From assembly GCA_021776475.1 (NCBI GenBank), contig JAJFFV010000006.1:248001-312000 (forward strand): DNA of 64,000 nucleotides, written 5' to 3'. A program made the translations under genes and the position numbers. Of the stretch, positions 26,533 to 34,048 are shown piece by piece. The DNA comes from Parvularculaceae bacterium (lineage in GTDB: Bacteria > Pseudomonadota > Alphaproteobacteria > Caulobacterales > Parvularculaceae). Numbering within the stretch: the stretch's first letter is position 1; the number at the start of each line of letters is the position of its first letter. The notes under the pieces were generated by a model. That model did no database searches. It had not been told where the DNA came from and saw only the letters and a program-made list of their open reading frames with translations.

Positions 26533-27066
26533 ATGGCGGCTTTGATTCTGCATATAGCATTTGCCGCACTTCTGGGCGGATATGCAGAACCCATTTTGAA
26601 AAACGGTATTTGCCCGTCAAATTACACAACGCAAGGCAATTACTGTGTACCCGGTTCCAGTGCGTATTCGGCGATAGAGAAAAATGGTCTGTGTCCGTCG
26701 AAATGGTACACACAAGGCAATTATTGCGTTGCAAGCGCAGGTGCACCGGACGTTCAACCAAAGTCAGGGATTTGCCCGTCAGGCTGGTATACGCAGGGAA
26801 ATTATTGCGTAACTGGCACAACGGACCGCGAGGTTGTCGCTAAAAGCGGCACCTGTCCGTCCGGCTGGTACACACAAGGAGACTATTGTGTTGCCAGTGA
26901 GGATACTAGGGGCATCATCAAAAAGTCAGGGATCTGTCCGTCGGGCTGGTACACCCAGGGTAACTACTGCGTAGCGTCTAAGGGCGCCAGCCAGGTGATT
27001 TTGAAGTCCGGCATCTGCCCTTCCGGCTGGTATACGCAAGGCAATTACTGTGTACTCAATGATTAG
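26533..27066 (+). CDS. Secreted protein of six 27-residue Cys-paired repeats
   Basis: I do not recognise an assigned family. The 177-residue protein has a hydrophobic N-terminus (about 3-18, probable signal peptide) and then consists only of six tandem repeats of exactly 27 residues. Each has the core KSGICPSGWYTQGNYCV with two cysteines 11 apart (27/38, 54/65, 81/92, 108/119, 135/146, 162/173). The even spacing suggests one disulfide per repeat in an exported, structural or binding protein. Similar CPSG-GxYC motifs occur in uncharacterised secreted bacterial proteins, as far as I recall. It follows the SDR gene by 26 bases. Confidence 0.8.
   Translation: MAALILHIAFAALLGGYAEPILKNGICPSNYTTQGNYCVPGSSAYSAIEKNGLCPSKWYTQGNYCVASAGAPDVQPKSGICPSGWYTQGNYCVTGTTDREVVAKSGTCPSGWYTQGDYCVASEDTRGIIKKSGICPSGWYTQGNYCVASKGASQVILKSGICPSGWYTQGNYCVLND
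26599..27054 (+). repeat. 81-bp coding tandem repeats, about 5.6 copies
   Basis: Tandem units of 81 bp inside the preceding gene, each encoding the KSGxCPSGWYTQGNYCV core. The first cysteine codons fall at 26611, 26692, 26773, 26854, 26935 and 27016, a strict 81-bp step. The units are similar but not identical at the DNA level, with many synonymous differences, so the array is not a recent expansion. Confidence 0.9.
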
Positions 27067-27120
27067 AAAAGATGACTGGCTGAGTGAATAGCTGGCAAGC
27101 GATCCTGAGGGAAACAAAAC

Positions 27121-28374
27121 ATGCACGAAACTGAAGCTCTGATTACCAATGATGCCATCGTTCTCGGCATCTTGATGCTGATCCTCGCGGCGGTGTTTAA
27201 AACCTCCTCCAGCGACAACAAAATCCTCAAGGGTTTTTACTCGGTCGTGCCGATGCTGCTGCTGTGTTATTTCATCCCCTCATTGCTGACCACTTTCAAC
27301 ATCGTCGATGGCGAAAACTCAAACCTCTATTTTGTCGCCTCACGATATCTCCTGCCCGCGTGTCTCGTGCTCCTGACCCTCAGCGTGGATCTGCGCGAAA
27401 TCGCAAAGCTTGGCTGGAAACCGATTGCGATGTTCCTCGCCGGAACTATCGGCGTCATCATCGGCGGACCACTAGCAATCCTCGTAACCTCCGTATTCGC
27501 CCCGGATCTTGTTGGCGGTGCCGGACCGGAAGCCGTATGGCGCGGCATGGCGACCGTCGCGGGTTCGTGGATAGGTGGCGGCGCCAATCAGGCAGCGATG
27601 TATGAGATATTCGGTCCGTCGGACAGTCTGTACTCGGTGATGATCACTATTGATGTCATCGTCGCTGAGGTCTGGATGGCGTTCCTGCTGATCGGTATTG
27701 GCAAACAGGACGCGATCAACCGCTTTTTCCGAGCAGACTCGTCTGCCGTTGATCGTCTGCGCGACAAGATGGAGACATTCTCAAAAAGCATCACCCGCGT
27801 CCCGACAACAACCGACTTCATGATTATTCTCGGCATCGGCTTTGCCGCCACGGCCATCGCCCATGCCGGTGCTGACCAGATCGCACCGTGGATTCAGGCG
27901 AATGCGCCGGGTTTGCAGAAATTCAGTCTCACATCAGGCTTCTTCTGGCTGATCGTGATCGCGACCACCATTGGCGTGCTCCTGTCGTTCTCACCGCTCC
28001 GCACTTACGAAGGAGCAGGTGCTTCAAAAATCGGCACAATCTTCATCTTTGTTCTGGTCGCCACTATCGGCATGAAAATGGATATCAGAGCGATCGGCGA
28101 ATATCCCGGCCTGTTCATGGTCGGCGCCATCTGGATGGTGATCCACATCGTGATCCTGATTGCGGTTGGTTATGTGATCCGTGCACCATACTTCTTCCTG
28201 GCGATTGGCAGCAAGGCTAATATCGGCGGTGCCGCCTCGGCGCCGGTTCTCGCCGCGGCCTTCCACCCAGCGCTCGCCCCGGTCGGCGTCCTCCTGGCCG
28301 TCCTCGGATATGTCCTCGGCACCTATGGCGCCTGGCTCTGCGGCCTGATCATGCAGGCGGTGTCCGCCGGTTAG
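27121..28374 (+). CDS. DUF819 family integral membrane protein
   Basis: A 417-residue inner-membrane protein with about ten to eleven hydrophobic segments. The DUF819 (YjcL-like) signature is seen in the glycine-rich GSWIGGGANQAAM block and in the C-terminal GSKANIGGAASAPVLAAAF block; these paired half-repeats suggest a transporter-type fold. The substrate is unknown. An imperfect hairpin (AGAGGGT at 28372 with ACCTCTCT at 28387) follows the stop but lacks a T-run. Confidence 0.85.
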   Translation: MHETEALITNDAIVLGILMLILAAVFKTSSSDNKILKGFYSVVPMLLLCYFIPSLLTTFNIVDGENSNLYFVASRYLLPACLVLLTLSVDLREIAKLGWKPIAMFLAGTIGVIIGGPLAILVTSVFAPDLVGGAGPEAVWRGMATVAGSWIGGGANQAAMYEIFGPSDSLYSVMITIDVIVAEVWMAFLLIGIGKQDAINRFFRADSSAVDRLRDKMETFSKSITRVPTTTDFMIILGIGFAATAIAHAGADQIAPWIQANAPGLQKFSLTSGFFWLIVIATTIGVLLSFSPLRTYEGAGASKIGTIFIFVLVATIGMKMDIRAIGEYPGLFMVGAIWMVIHIVILIAVGYVIRAPYFFLAIGSKANIGGAASAPVLAAAFHPALAPVGVLLAVLGYVLGTYGAWLCGLIMQAVSAG

Positions 28375-28471
28375 AGGGTACATGGAACCTCTCTGGCTTT
28401 GGCCGATTTTAGTTGGTATGATCCACACATGGTGCGCTGACGAAGGCAGGTGCAAATAGAGGGAGGAGACC

Positions 28472-28939
28472 ATGCAGAAGCGTAGTTTTATTTTTGGCCT
28501 GGCGGCGACTCTGTTGTCGATCGGCGCCGTTTTCGCAGCCCCGATCGGCCCTGTTGATGTCGGGGACGTCATTAGCGGTGTTGAGGCAGGTGGCGGACCT
28601 GATCTTGCCGGGGCTATCCGTGATGGAAAACCGGAAATGGATGATGATGAAATTGTCGGCCGCCGATGGCTTGCCAATATTGATGCCAACGGTAACCCCA
28701 CATCACGTGCCGGCGGTAAATATCTTGCGAAAATTCGTGTCGGGAACTCTGTCACCGAACGTGGCGTATCTTACAATTGTTACATTGAGCTGGTTGATTT
28801 TCGAACGGGCGAAATCCTCCGGATTGCCGATGGCGGCATAGATACAACCGCCGGTTCAGTCGAAGAGGCCGTTTCCCAGGCAATGCAGGACTTCAATACT
28901 GGAGCCGATCTGGATGCGTTCGATACACCACCCTACTAA
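28472..28939 (+). CDS. Secreted hypothetical protein
   Basis: I do not recognise a family. The 155-residue product has a clear signal peptide (about 1-22, ending VFAAP), a glycine/aspartate-rich segment, and then a region with YLAKIRVGNSVTERGVSYNCYIELVDFRTGEIL that looks like a compact beta domain. GGGAGGAG gives a strong ribosome-binding site. It probably acts in the periplasm or outside. The end overlaps the convergent kinase gene by 4 bases. Confidence 0.65.
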   Translation: MQKRSFIFGLAATLLSIGAVFAAPIGPVDVGDVISGVEAGGGPDLAGAIRDGKPEMDDDEIVGRRWLANIDANGNPTSRAGGKYLAKIRVGNSVTERGVSYNCYIELVDFRTGEILRIADGGIDTTAGSVEEAVSQAMQDFNTGADLDAFDTPPY

Positions 28940-29910
28940 ACGACAATTTTGCAGGCAGTCTTCAGCTTGCTGAGGGCTGTTGGGTGCAGTTCCCGGGATT
29001 TGTCGGTCATGAGGATTGCTCCCAGCACCGGTTCCTGCATGGCGAACTGCGTGTCATAGCGGTGATCGTTTTTAGCGAGCAGATCGTTCCACTGCTGCTG
29101 AATGAACGCTGACCGTTGCAGCAGGCTCCCGATCAACGTGACAGGAATTTCTTTTTCTGTGTTCGAAACTTGCGCGCCAACAATATCCAGCATCCGAAGC
29201 TGTTGCTCAACGATCCAATCGACAATGTTCGCAGCGACTTCGTCACCTGTTTCCGCACAGTGAATGATTTCTTCCGCAAAAGAGGCAGGCACTTTGATTT
29301 CGGTTGTGGAAAGGCGCTCGATCAGGTTCGCCACATCTTTTTCATCGCAGAATCTAAGCAGGCGTTCAGTGATACTAGTTGCCGGGCCAATTTTCTGCCA
29401 CTGCTTGCTCGCAGCGGCGATCCCCTTGTTGACGATATCGCGCCCTGATCCGTACTCATCGAAATGGCGACCACAGCCAATGATCCGTGCCTTGGTCCCA
29501 TCGCGCAGCTTGCCCCTGCAATTGACACCGGTCCCGCAGCTGAGGCTGATCCCCCAGTCGACACGCGGATCAAGGAACAACCCAAGTTCCGTATCATTGA
29601 CGAGCTGCAAGGGCGCAGCCGTCGCGGGCAGGGCGCTCTGCAACAAGGACGACAATCCTTCTTCCTGGCTCGGCCAGTTAAATCCCGCGAGACCAACTGA
29701 CAGGTTTAAGGTTTTGATTTCCTCCTCGGGAAACACCGCATAGATATCCCGCAGCAGCGCAACGAACCGCTGTATAAAGACGGTATATCCCGTTCGCGGA
29801 TAGAGCCCGCCTTCATGCCGGAAAATGCGGTGATCACCGGATAGCACATCAACAGCGACCGTAGTTGCCTGCGACGCCCCCCAGTCAATGCCGACCAATA
29901 TGTCGCTCAT
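28936..29910 (-). CDS. BadF/BadG/BcrA/BcrD-type ATPase, GlcNAc kinase-like
   Basis: An ASKHA-fold protein of 324 residues, most like N-acetylglucosamine kinases of the BadF group. The N-terminal phosphate loop is GIDWGASQ, followed by SVGLAGFN, NDTELGLF, and the second phosphate loop ISLSCGTGVNCRG. The start at 29910 (MSDILVGIDWG) follows AGGT on the minus strand; the frame is open to 29967. A role in amino-sugar salvage is plausible but not shown by its neighbours. Confidence 0.78.
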   Translation of the reverse strand: MSDILVGIDWGASQATTVAVDVLSGDHRIFRHEGGLYPRTGYTVFIQRFVALLRDIYAVFPEEEIKTLNLSVGLAGFNWPSQEEGLSSLLQSALPATAAPLQLVNDTELGLFLDPRVDWGISLSCGTGVNCRGKLRDGTKARIIGCGRHFDEYGSGRDIVNKGIAAASKQWQKIGPATSITERLLRFCDEKDVANLIERLSTTEIKVPASFAEEIIHCAETGDEVAANIVDWIVEQQLRMLDIVGAQVSNTEKEIPVTLIGSLLQRSAFIQQQWNDLLAKNDHRYDTQFAMQEPVLGAILMTDKSRELHPTALSKLKTACKIVV

Positions 29911-30079
29911 AGGGTGACCTGTTTCCTGCTGCTGAGGGACAAGTAGTACTCCTAGCTTTGGCACCAAGATACCCTGAACGCCAAAAACCTCAACCTGCGC
30001 AGATCATGCTCCGGCGTCAATTTCCGGTTCGGAATGACTGCGGCAAACTTCAATCCCGAGGAATGCTGCTTCCCTCGAG

Positions 30080-30276
30080 TTAAGCGAGCGAAAGCAAAAT
30101 GGAAAGAAGGGTACTTTGTACGATGATGGCAACAACGCCGAGGAGGAAGTTGGGCTCGCCATCAAAATAACCGAAGGATATTTCTCAGCGAACAGGACGA
30201 CATGCCAGACAAGTCCGAGACAAAAAGTAGCAATCGTCTAGGCGACGGTTGCCCGCGCCACTTTGGTGATGTTCAA
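30080..30276 (-). pseudogene. Decayed small membrane protein gene
   Basis: On the minus strand, GGAGAGGG precedes a TTG (30276) that opens NITKVARATVA. It is interrupted by TAG (30240-30238), continues in frame as TIATFCLGLVWHVVLFAEKY, and after a shift of frame near 30165 continues as FDGEPNFLLGVVAIIVQSTL up to TAA at 30080. The pieces read together as a short two-helix membrane protein with one stop and one frameshift. I do not name the family. The rest of 29911-30304 shows nothing else. Confidence 0.5.
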
Positions 30277-30304
30277 AATTCCCTCTCCGCCTAGTGAGGC
30301 AGTT

Positions 30305-31246
30305 TTACTCGGCTTCCGCGAGAAACTTCTCGGTTTCCAACGCCGCCATACAGCCCATGCCGGCGGCGGTCACGGCTTGCCGGTAAATCTCGTCTGTCAC
30401 ATCGCCTGCCGCAAAAACGCCTGGGATATTGGTCGCCGTCGAATCCGGTGCGGTGTGGATATAGCCGGCGCCTTTCATCTCGATCTTGCCGGTAAACACT
30501 TCCGTTGCCGGTGCATGACCGATTGCGACGAAGACGCCGTCCATCGGCAACTCTGAAATCTCTGACGTTTTTGCGTTGCGCAACTTTACACCAGTCACGC
30601 CAAGTGGATCCTCTGTGCCGAGAACTTCTTCGAGGGCGGTATCCCATAACACATCAATCTTGTCATGATTGAGCAGGCGGTTCTGCAAAATGCGTTCAGC
30701 TCGCAAACTGTCGCGCCGGTGAATCAGCATAACTTTCTCTGCGAAATTGGTCAGGAAGAGCGCTTCTTCGACAGCGGTATTCCCCCCGCCGATAACTGCA
30801 ACTTGTTTGCCGCGATAGAAGAATCCATCGCAGGTGGCGCAGGCAGAAACGCCGAATCCCTGAAACTTCTCTTCGCTTGCCAGGCCCAGCCACTTCGCCT
30901 GAGCACCAGTCGCAATGATGACGCTGTCGGCTGTATAGACCTTGCCGCTGTCGCCCTTCATCCGGAACGGCCGCTGCGTAAAATCCACATCGACAATGAT
31001 GTCGGCAATCATTTCTGTACCCACATGTTCAGCCTGCTTTTGCATCTGCTCCATCAACCAAGGTCCCTGGATCACATCCGCAAAACCCGGGTAGTTTTCA
31101 ACGTCCGTCGTGATGGTAAGTTGTCCCCCTGGCTGCAATCCCTGAATCAACACTGGTTCAAGCATGGCGCGGGAGGCGTAGATCGCAGCTGTATAACCGG
31201 CAGCACCGGACCCTATGATAATGACTTTTGCGTGTTTATCGGGCAT
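30305..31246 (-). CDS. trxB: Thioredoxin-disulfide reductase
   Basis: A flavoenzyme that reduces thioredoxin with NADPH. The FAD loop GSGAAGYTAAIYA is near the N-terminus, the redox-active CATC lies in SACATCDGFFYRG at about 135-145, the NADPH loop is GGGNTAVEEA, and the C-terminal FAAGDVTDE block binds FAD. ATG 31246 gives the normal 313 residues; the frame is open to 31309. It is transcribed in the same direction as the ELM1-family gene upstream. Confidence 0.95.
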   Translation of the reverse strand: MPDKHAKVIIIGSGAAGYTAAIYASRAMLEPVLIQGLQPGGQLTITTDVENYPGFADVIQGPWLMEQMQKQAEHVGTEMIADIIVDVDFTQRPFRMKGDSGKVYTADSVIIATGAQAKWLGLASEEKFQGFGVSACATCDGFFYRGKQVAVIGGGNTAVEEALFLTNFAEKVMLIHRRDSLRAERILQNRLLNHDKIDVLWDTALEEVLGTEDPLGVTGVKLRNAKTSEISELPMDGVFVAIGHAPATEVFTGKIEMKGAGYIHTAPDSTATNIPGVFAAGDVTDEIYRQAVTAAGMGCMAALETEKFLAEAE

Positions 31247-31320
31247 TGGGTTCTCAACTCTGTTGGGTTTACGCTCGCGCATATGTACTGTTTGTGTGAG
31301 CAGGTTCAAGGGGTATCAGG

Positions 31321-32325
31321 TCATGGCTGGTTGCCGAGCCAGTGCCGGATAATTTCTTTTGCGGCGCGATCAGTTTCCCGCAGCGGTTCATACGTCCACT
31401 CCCGCAAGGGCATGGCGAAATCGCGGAGGATAGACATATCCTCAAGCGCTTTGTGGAAACGCTCAAATTTCGGATGCCCTCCGGCAAGGGGCAAAAGATG
31501 CACCGGCTTGCCGGTAAATGCCGCATCAGTGATCATGTTGGTGCTCTCCTCCGTCACCAGAATGTGATCGGCAAGTCCCAACATCCCAAAATACGGATTA
31601 GCAAGATCACCAATCGGCTCACCGCCCCAGAAGAATACCTTCTCGCCTGTCACAGCTTCGCGGAGCCGATTGGTGTTTTCGTCCCCGGTGCGGCGGGACG
31701 TGGTGATCATCAACCCGGCACGTGAATCCGCGATTACCTTTAAATGACTGATAACGTTGTCGAGATTTTGTTCAGTAAGCTTGTAAGCTTTGCTGTCGCC
31801 GCCTATCAAAACAGCGAAAAGGGGCCGAGCCAAATTTGGCAGCGCATCCCGCAACTTGTCCGCGTCTATATGAAGCCTTGTTTCCGTCAACCGGTTAGGG
31901 GCACCGTGGATTGCGATAACGTTTTCGCCCGTGACATCATCATGACAGGGAGGAACAACGATATCGAATTTCTCAGATGAAATCCGTGGATCTTGCGTTT
32001 GCACTACAAAACTGTGTTGCGCTTTTTTTACTGCCATTGAGAATGGCAACGTTATCCGGCCAGACGCAATCCACAAATCAGGAAAAGGCGACGAGATCGT
32101 TGGTTGCGTGTTGGCTAGATCGCTTAGCGAGGTTAGTCGTTTGAAGGGATCGCCCAAAAGCCTGGCTGGTAGAAATCGATACGGCGCTTTAACAGCAATA
32201 CGCTTCACCTCGATAGCAAGGGGTATTTCGCGGCCAATTGCTTCAGCCAGACCAAGTGCCTGATTTTCCACACCCTTTCGGCCGTCAGAAACGACCCAGC
32301 AAGTCTTTTTACTCAGAACAGTCAT
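31321..32325 (-). CDS. ELM1-family protein (DUF1022)
   Basis: A 334-residue protein of the family named after plant mitochondrial fission factor ELM1, common in alphaproteobacteria. Typical blocks are WVVSDGRKGVENQALGLAEA at the N-terminus, PDLWIASGR, HGAPNRLT, LIGGDSKAYKL, and the C-terminal VTEESTNMITDA with GKPVHLLPL. The arrangement resembles a GT-B glycosyltransferase-like fold. The bacterial function is unknown. It ends 74 bases before the trxB start and may share a transcript with it. Confidence 0.85.
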   Translation of the reverse strand: MTVLSKKTCWVVSDGRKGVENQALGLAEAIGREIPLAIEVKRIAVKAPYRFLPARLLGDPFKRLTSLSDLANTQPTISSPFPDLWIASGRITLPFSMAVKKAQHSFVVQTQDPRISSEKFDIVVPPCHDDVTGENVIAIHGAPNRLTETRLHIDADKLRDALPNLARPLFAVLIGGDSKAYKLTEQNLDNVISHLKVIADSRAGLMITTSRRTGDENTNRLREAVTGEKVFFWGGEPIGDLANPYFGMLGLADHILVTEESTNMITDAAFTGKPVHLLPLAGGHPKFERFHKALEDMSILRDFAMPLREWTYEPLRETDRAAKEIIRHWLGNQP

Positions 32326-32419
32326 CCCAGCGGCCTATCAGGAATTGCACGAACTTACCAAAAATTTTATCGACAATGTTCACAGTGATTTTATCCCCGT
32401 TTCGTAAAAAGCCAGTACG

Positions 32420-32896
32420 ATGTTTATTATGGTATTCCGGCGTTTTTTGGGTTTCTTCTTGGTTTTGCTGATCATGGGCTGCGCCTCATCGACCAAGCCA
32501 GATAGCGCTCAGCCAGTATTCCGCAATCCCCTGCACGGGGCAGTTTATTCTCCATTTTCTCTCGCGGTAGACCGATCAAAAGGACACACCCGTATCCACC
32601 ACGGCATTGATATTTCGGCGCCGCTTTATACACCCATTCGTGCAGCCGCGGCTGGCAGGGTTTTGGTCGCCGAAACCCAAAGTGGATACGGAAAAGTCGT
32701 GATCTTAGACCATGGCGGCGGCTGGCAGACCCGATACGCCCACCTGTCCAAATTCGAGATTCAGCAGGGTGCTTCTGTCGCCCCGGGAGAAAAGATTGGT
32801 CTTGTCGGCAAGACCGGTAACGCCACCGGTCCGCATCTGCATTTCGAGATCAGAAGATTCAGCAGACCGCTCAATCCGCAGTCTTTTCTAAATTAA
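32420..32896 (+). CDS. M23 (LytM) family lipoprotein
   Basis: A short envelope protein of 158 residues with a lipoprotein signal (lipobox IMGC, Cys at about 21) and a single M23 domain. The zinc ligands are visible as H-x3-D in HHGIDIS and H-x-H in GPHLHFEI. These proteins cleave peptidoglycan cross-links or, when degenerate, activate amidases; here the ligand residues look intact. No coiled coil precedes the domain, unlike EnvC or NlpD. ATG 32420 has no strong Shine-Dalgarno. Confidence 0.88.
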   Translation: MFIMVFRRFLGFFLVLLIMGCASSTKPDSAQPVFRNPLHGAVYSPFSLAVDRSKGHTRIHHGIDISAPLYTPIRAAAAGRVLVAETQSGYGKVVILDHGGGWQTRYAHLSKFEIQQGASVAPGEKIGLVGKTGNATGPHLHFEIRRFSRPLNPQSFLN

Positions 32897-33058
32897 GCCC
32901 GATGGCAGGGTGAAGCACTTCTTGCAATCCTTTCAGGTCAGCCTTTTTTCTCAAATCCTGATCTTTCGTAAAAACGATAAAATATTTGTCCGGCCTAAAC
33001 TCGATATACGTCGTCATCATGATCTTATCTGGCGGGGGATCAGGCAGTTCATATAGAT

Positions 33059-33253
33059 ATGCCTTTCATTGTTCGGCTTGATGCGATGCTCGCGATGCGT
33101 AAGATGAAATCAAAAAGAACTTGCCGCTGCGATAGGCCTAACCGAGCAAAACATTTCTTTACTCAGGCAAGGAAAGGTCAAGGGTGTCAGGTTTGAAACA
33201 CTGGATAAGAAGTGTGACGAGCTGTAAACCTGGAGATATACCGGATAAGGCGG
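33059..33253 (+). pseudogene. Decayed Cro/C1-type HTH regulator
   Basis: Three frames join into a YozG-like helix-turn-helix protein. ATG 33059 opens MPFIVRLDAMLAMRKMKSK; after a +1 shift in a run of five A (33112-33116) the reading continues as ELAAAIGLTEQNISLLRQGK then VKGVRFETLDKKCDEL to TAA (33225-33227); the third frame gives CKPGDI from 33223. The intact family reads through with the same order of blocks (RLD-ML-RKMKSKELA, GLTE-N-SLL-GK-KG-RF-TL, CKPGDI). So at least two indels have inactivated the gene, unless the first is a sequencing error in the A-run. Confidence 0.7.
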
Positions 33254-33275
33254 ATAGTCAATGTACAGATAAATC

Positions 33276-33449
33276 ATGACAGTGTTGGCTATAGCCATAG
33301 TGGTCACTGGATGCATCACCGGTGACACTGTACCTGAAGACAACAATAAACCTGACTATCAGACAATTGACGACAATGAACGGATGCGACGCTGGGAAAG
33401 CTGCCGGGAAGATCCCTATCTGGAAATCTGCCAGCCACCCGGCTCTTAA
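33276..33449 (+). CDS. Small lipoprotein, hypothetical
   Basis: A 57-residue frame from ATG 33276 to TAA 33449. The product begins with a short hydrophobic segment and lipobox VTGC (Cys at residue 13), then an acidic linker and two more cysteines near the end (WESC and LEICQ). No family is recognised. An in-frame TAA just upstream excludes a longer start, and no good Shine-Dalgarno is seen, so it might be a remnant. Confidence 0.45.
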   Translation: MTVLAIAIVVTGCITGDTVPEDNNKPDYQTIDDNERMRRWESCREDPYLEICQPPGS

Positions 33450-33458
33450 GCTTCAGCC

Positions 33459-33932
33459 TTAAATGAATTCGACCTTGAGAATCTCGTAACCACGAGCACC
33501 GCCTGGAGCGGAAACCTCAATGCTGTCGCCTTCTTCCTTGCCGATGAGGGCGCGGGCGATCGGCGAGGTTAGGGACACTCTGCCATTTTCGAGATCTGCT
33601 TCGACCTCACTGACAATCTGGTATCGTTTTTCTTCGTCCGTGTCCTCATCGGCCAACGTTACGGTCGCGCCGAACATCACCCGGTCGCCTTCCAGTTTGC
33701 TGACATCGATGATCTGAGCGCGCGTGTATTTGTCTTCCAGCTGGATGATCTGGCTTTCAATAAACCCCTGGCGGTCTTTCGCAGTATGGTACTCGGCATT
33801 TTCAGACAGGTCGCCATGGGCACGCGCTTCCGCAATTGCCTCGATGATCGCTGGGCGCTCGACGGACTTCAGCCTTTTGATTTCAGCTTCGAGGTATACA
33901 TATCCCTCTTTGGTGATAGGGAATTTTTCCAT
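33459..33932 (-). CDS. greA: Transcription elongation factor GreA
   Basis: GreA enters the RNA polymerase secondary channel and stimulates cleavage of backtracked RNA. The N-terminal coiled coil (about 1-75) contains [20 protein letters not shown], with the acidic tip residues, and the C-terminal FKBP-like domain ends [18 protein letters not shown]. The length of 157 residues is standard. It lies downstream of carB on the same strand, separated by a terminator-like hairpin. Confidence 0.96.
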   Translation of the reverse strand: MEKFPITKEGYVYLEAEIKRLKSVERPAIIEAIAEARAHGDLSENAEYHTAKDRQGFIESQIIQLEDKYTRAQIIDVSKLEGDRVMFGATVTLADEDTDEEKRYQIVSEVEADLENGRVSLTSPIARALIGKEEGDSIEVSAPGGARGYEILKVEFI

Positions 33933-33997
33933 CTTCGTTCTTTCTCTTATCTGGACCGGATATTTTTGATCAGATCAATCAAGGGGGAAACGCAAAC

Positions 33998-34020
33998 GCC
34001 CGCATCGGCCAGATGCGGGC
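33998..34020 (-). terminator. Hairpin between carB and greA
   Basis: A perfect 9-bp stem, GCCCGCATC (33998-34006) with GATGCGGGC (34012-34020), and a 5-base loop. It lies 29 bases beyond the carB stop. On the minus strand it is followed by GTTTGCGTTT rather than a clean T-run; on the plus strand by TAAATTTT. Attenuation between carB and greA, or mRNA end protection, is likely. Confidence 0.65.
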
Positions 34021-34048
34021 TAAATTTTCAGTTCACTCCCCGTGATCG

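Noticed and set aside
26599-27054. CRISPR-like regular repeats
   Set aside because: The 81-bp units are coding, contiguous and diverged, with no spacers or cas genes.
30665-31567. 300-codon plus-strand frame opposite trxB
   Set aside because: Antisense of trxB and of the ELM1 gene end; no independent support.
32871-33065. Minus-strand 65-codon open stretch with protein-like text (YELPDPPPDKIMMTTYIEFR)
   Set aside because: It has no start codon at its head, overlaps the M23 gene end and the HTH pseudogene start, and matches no family I know. A gene remnant is possible but not supported enough to list.
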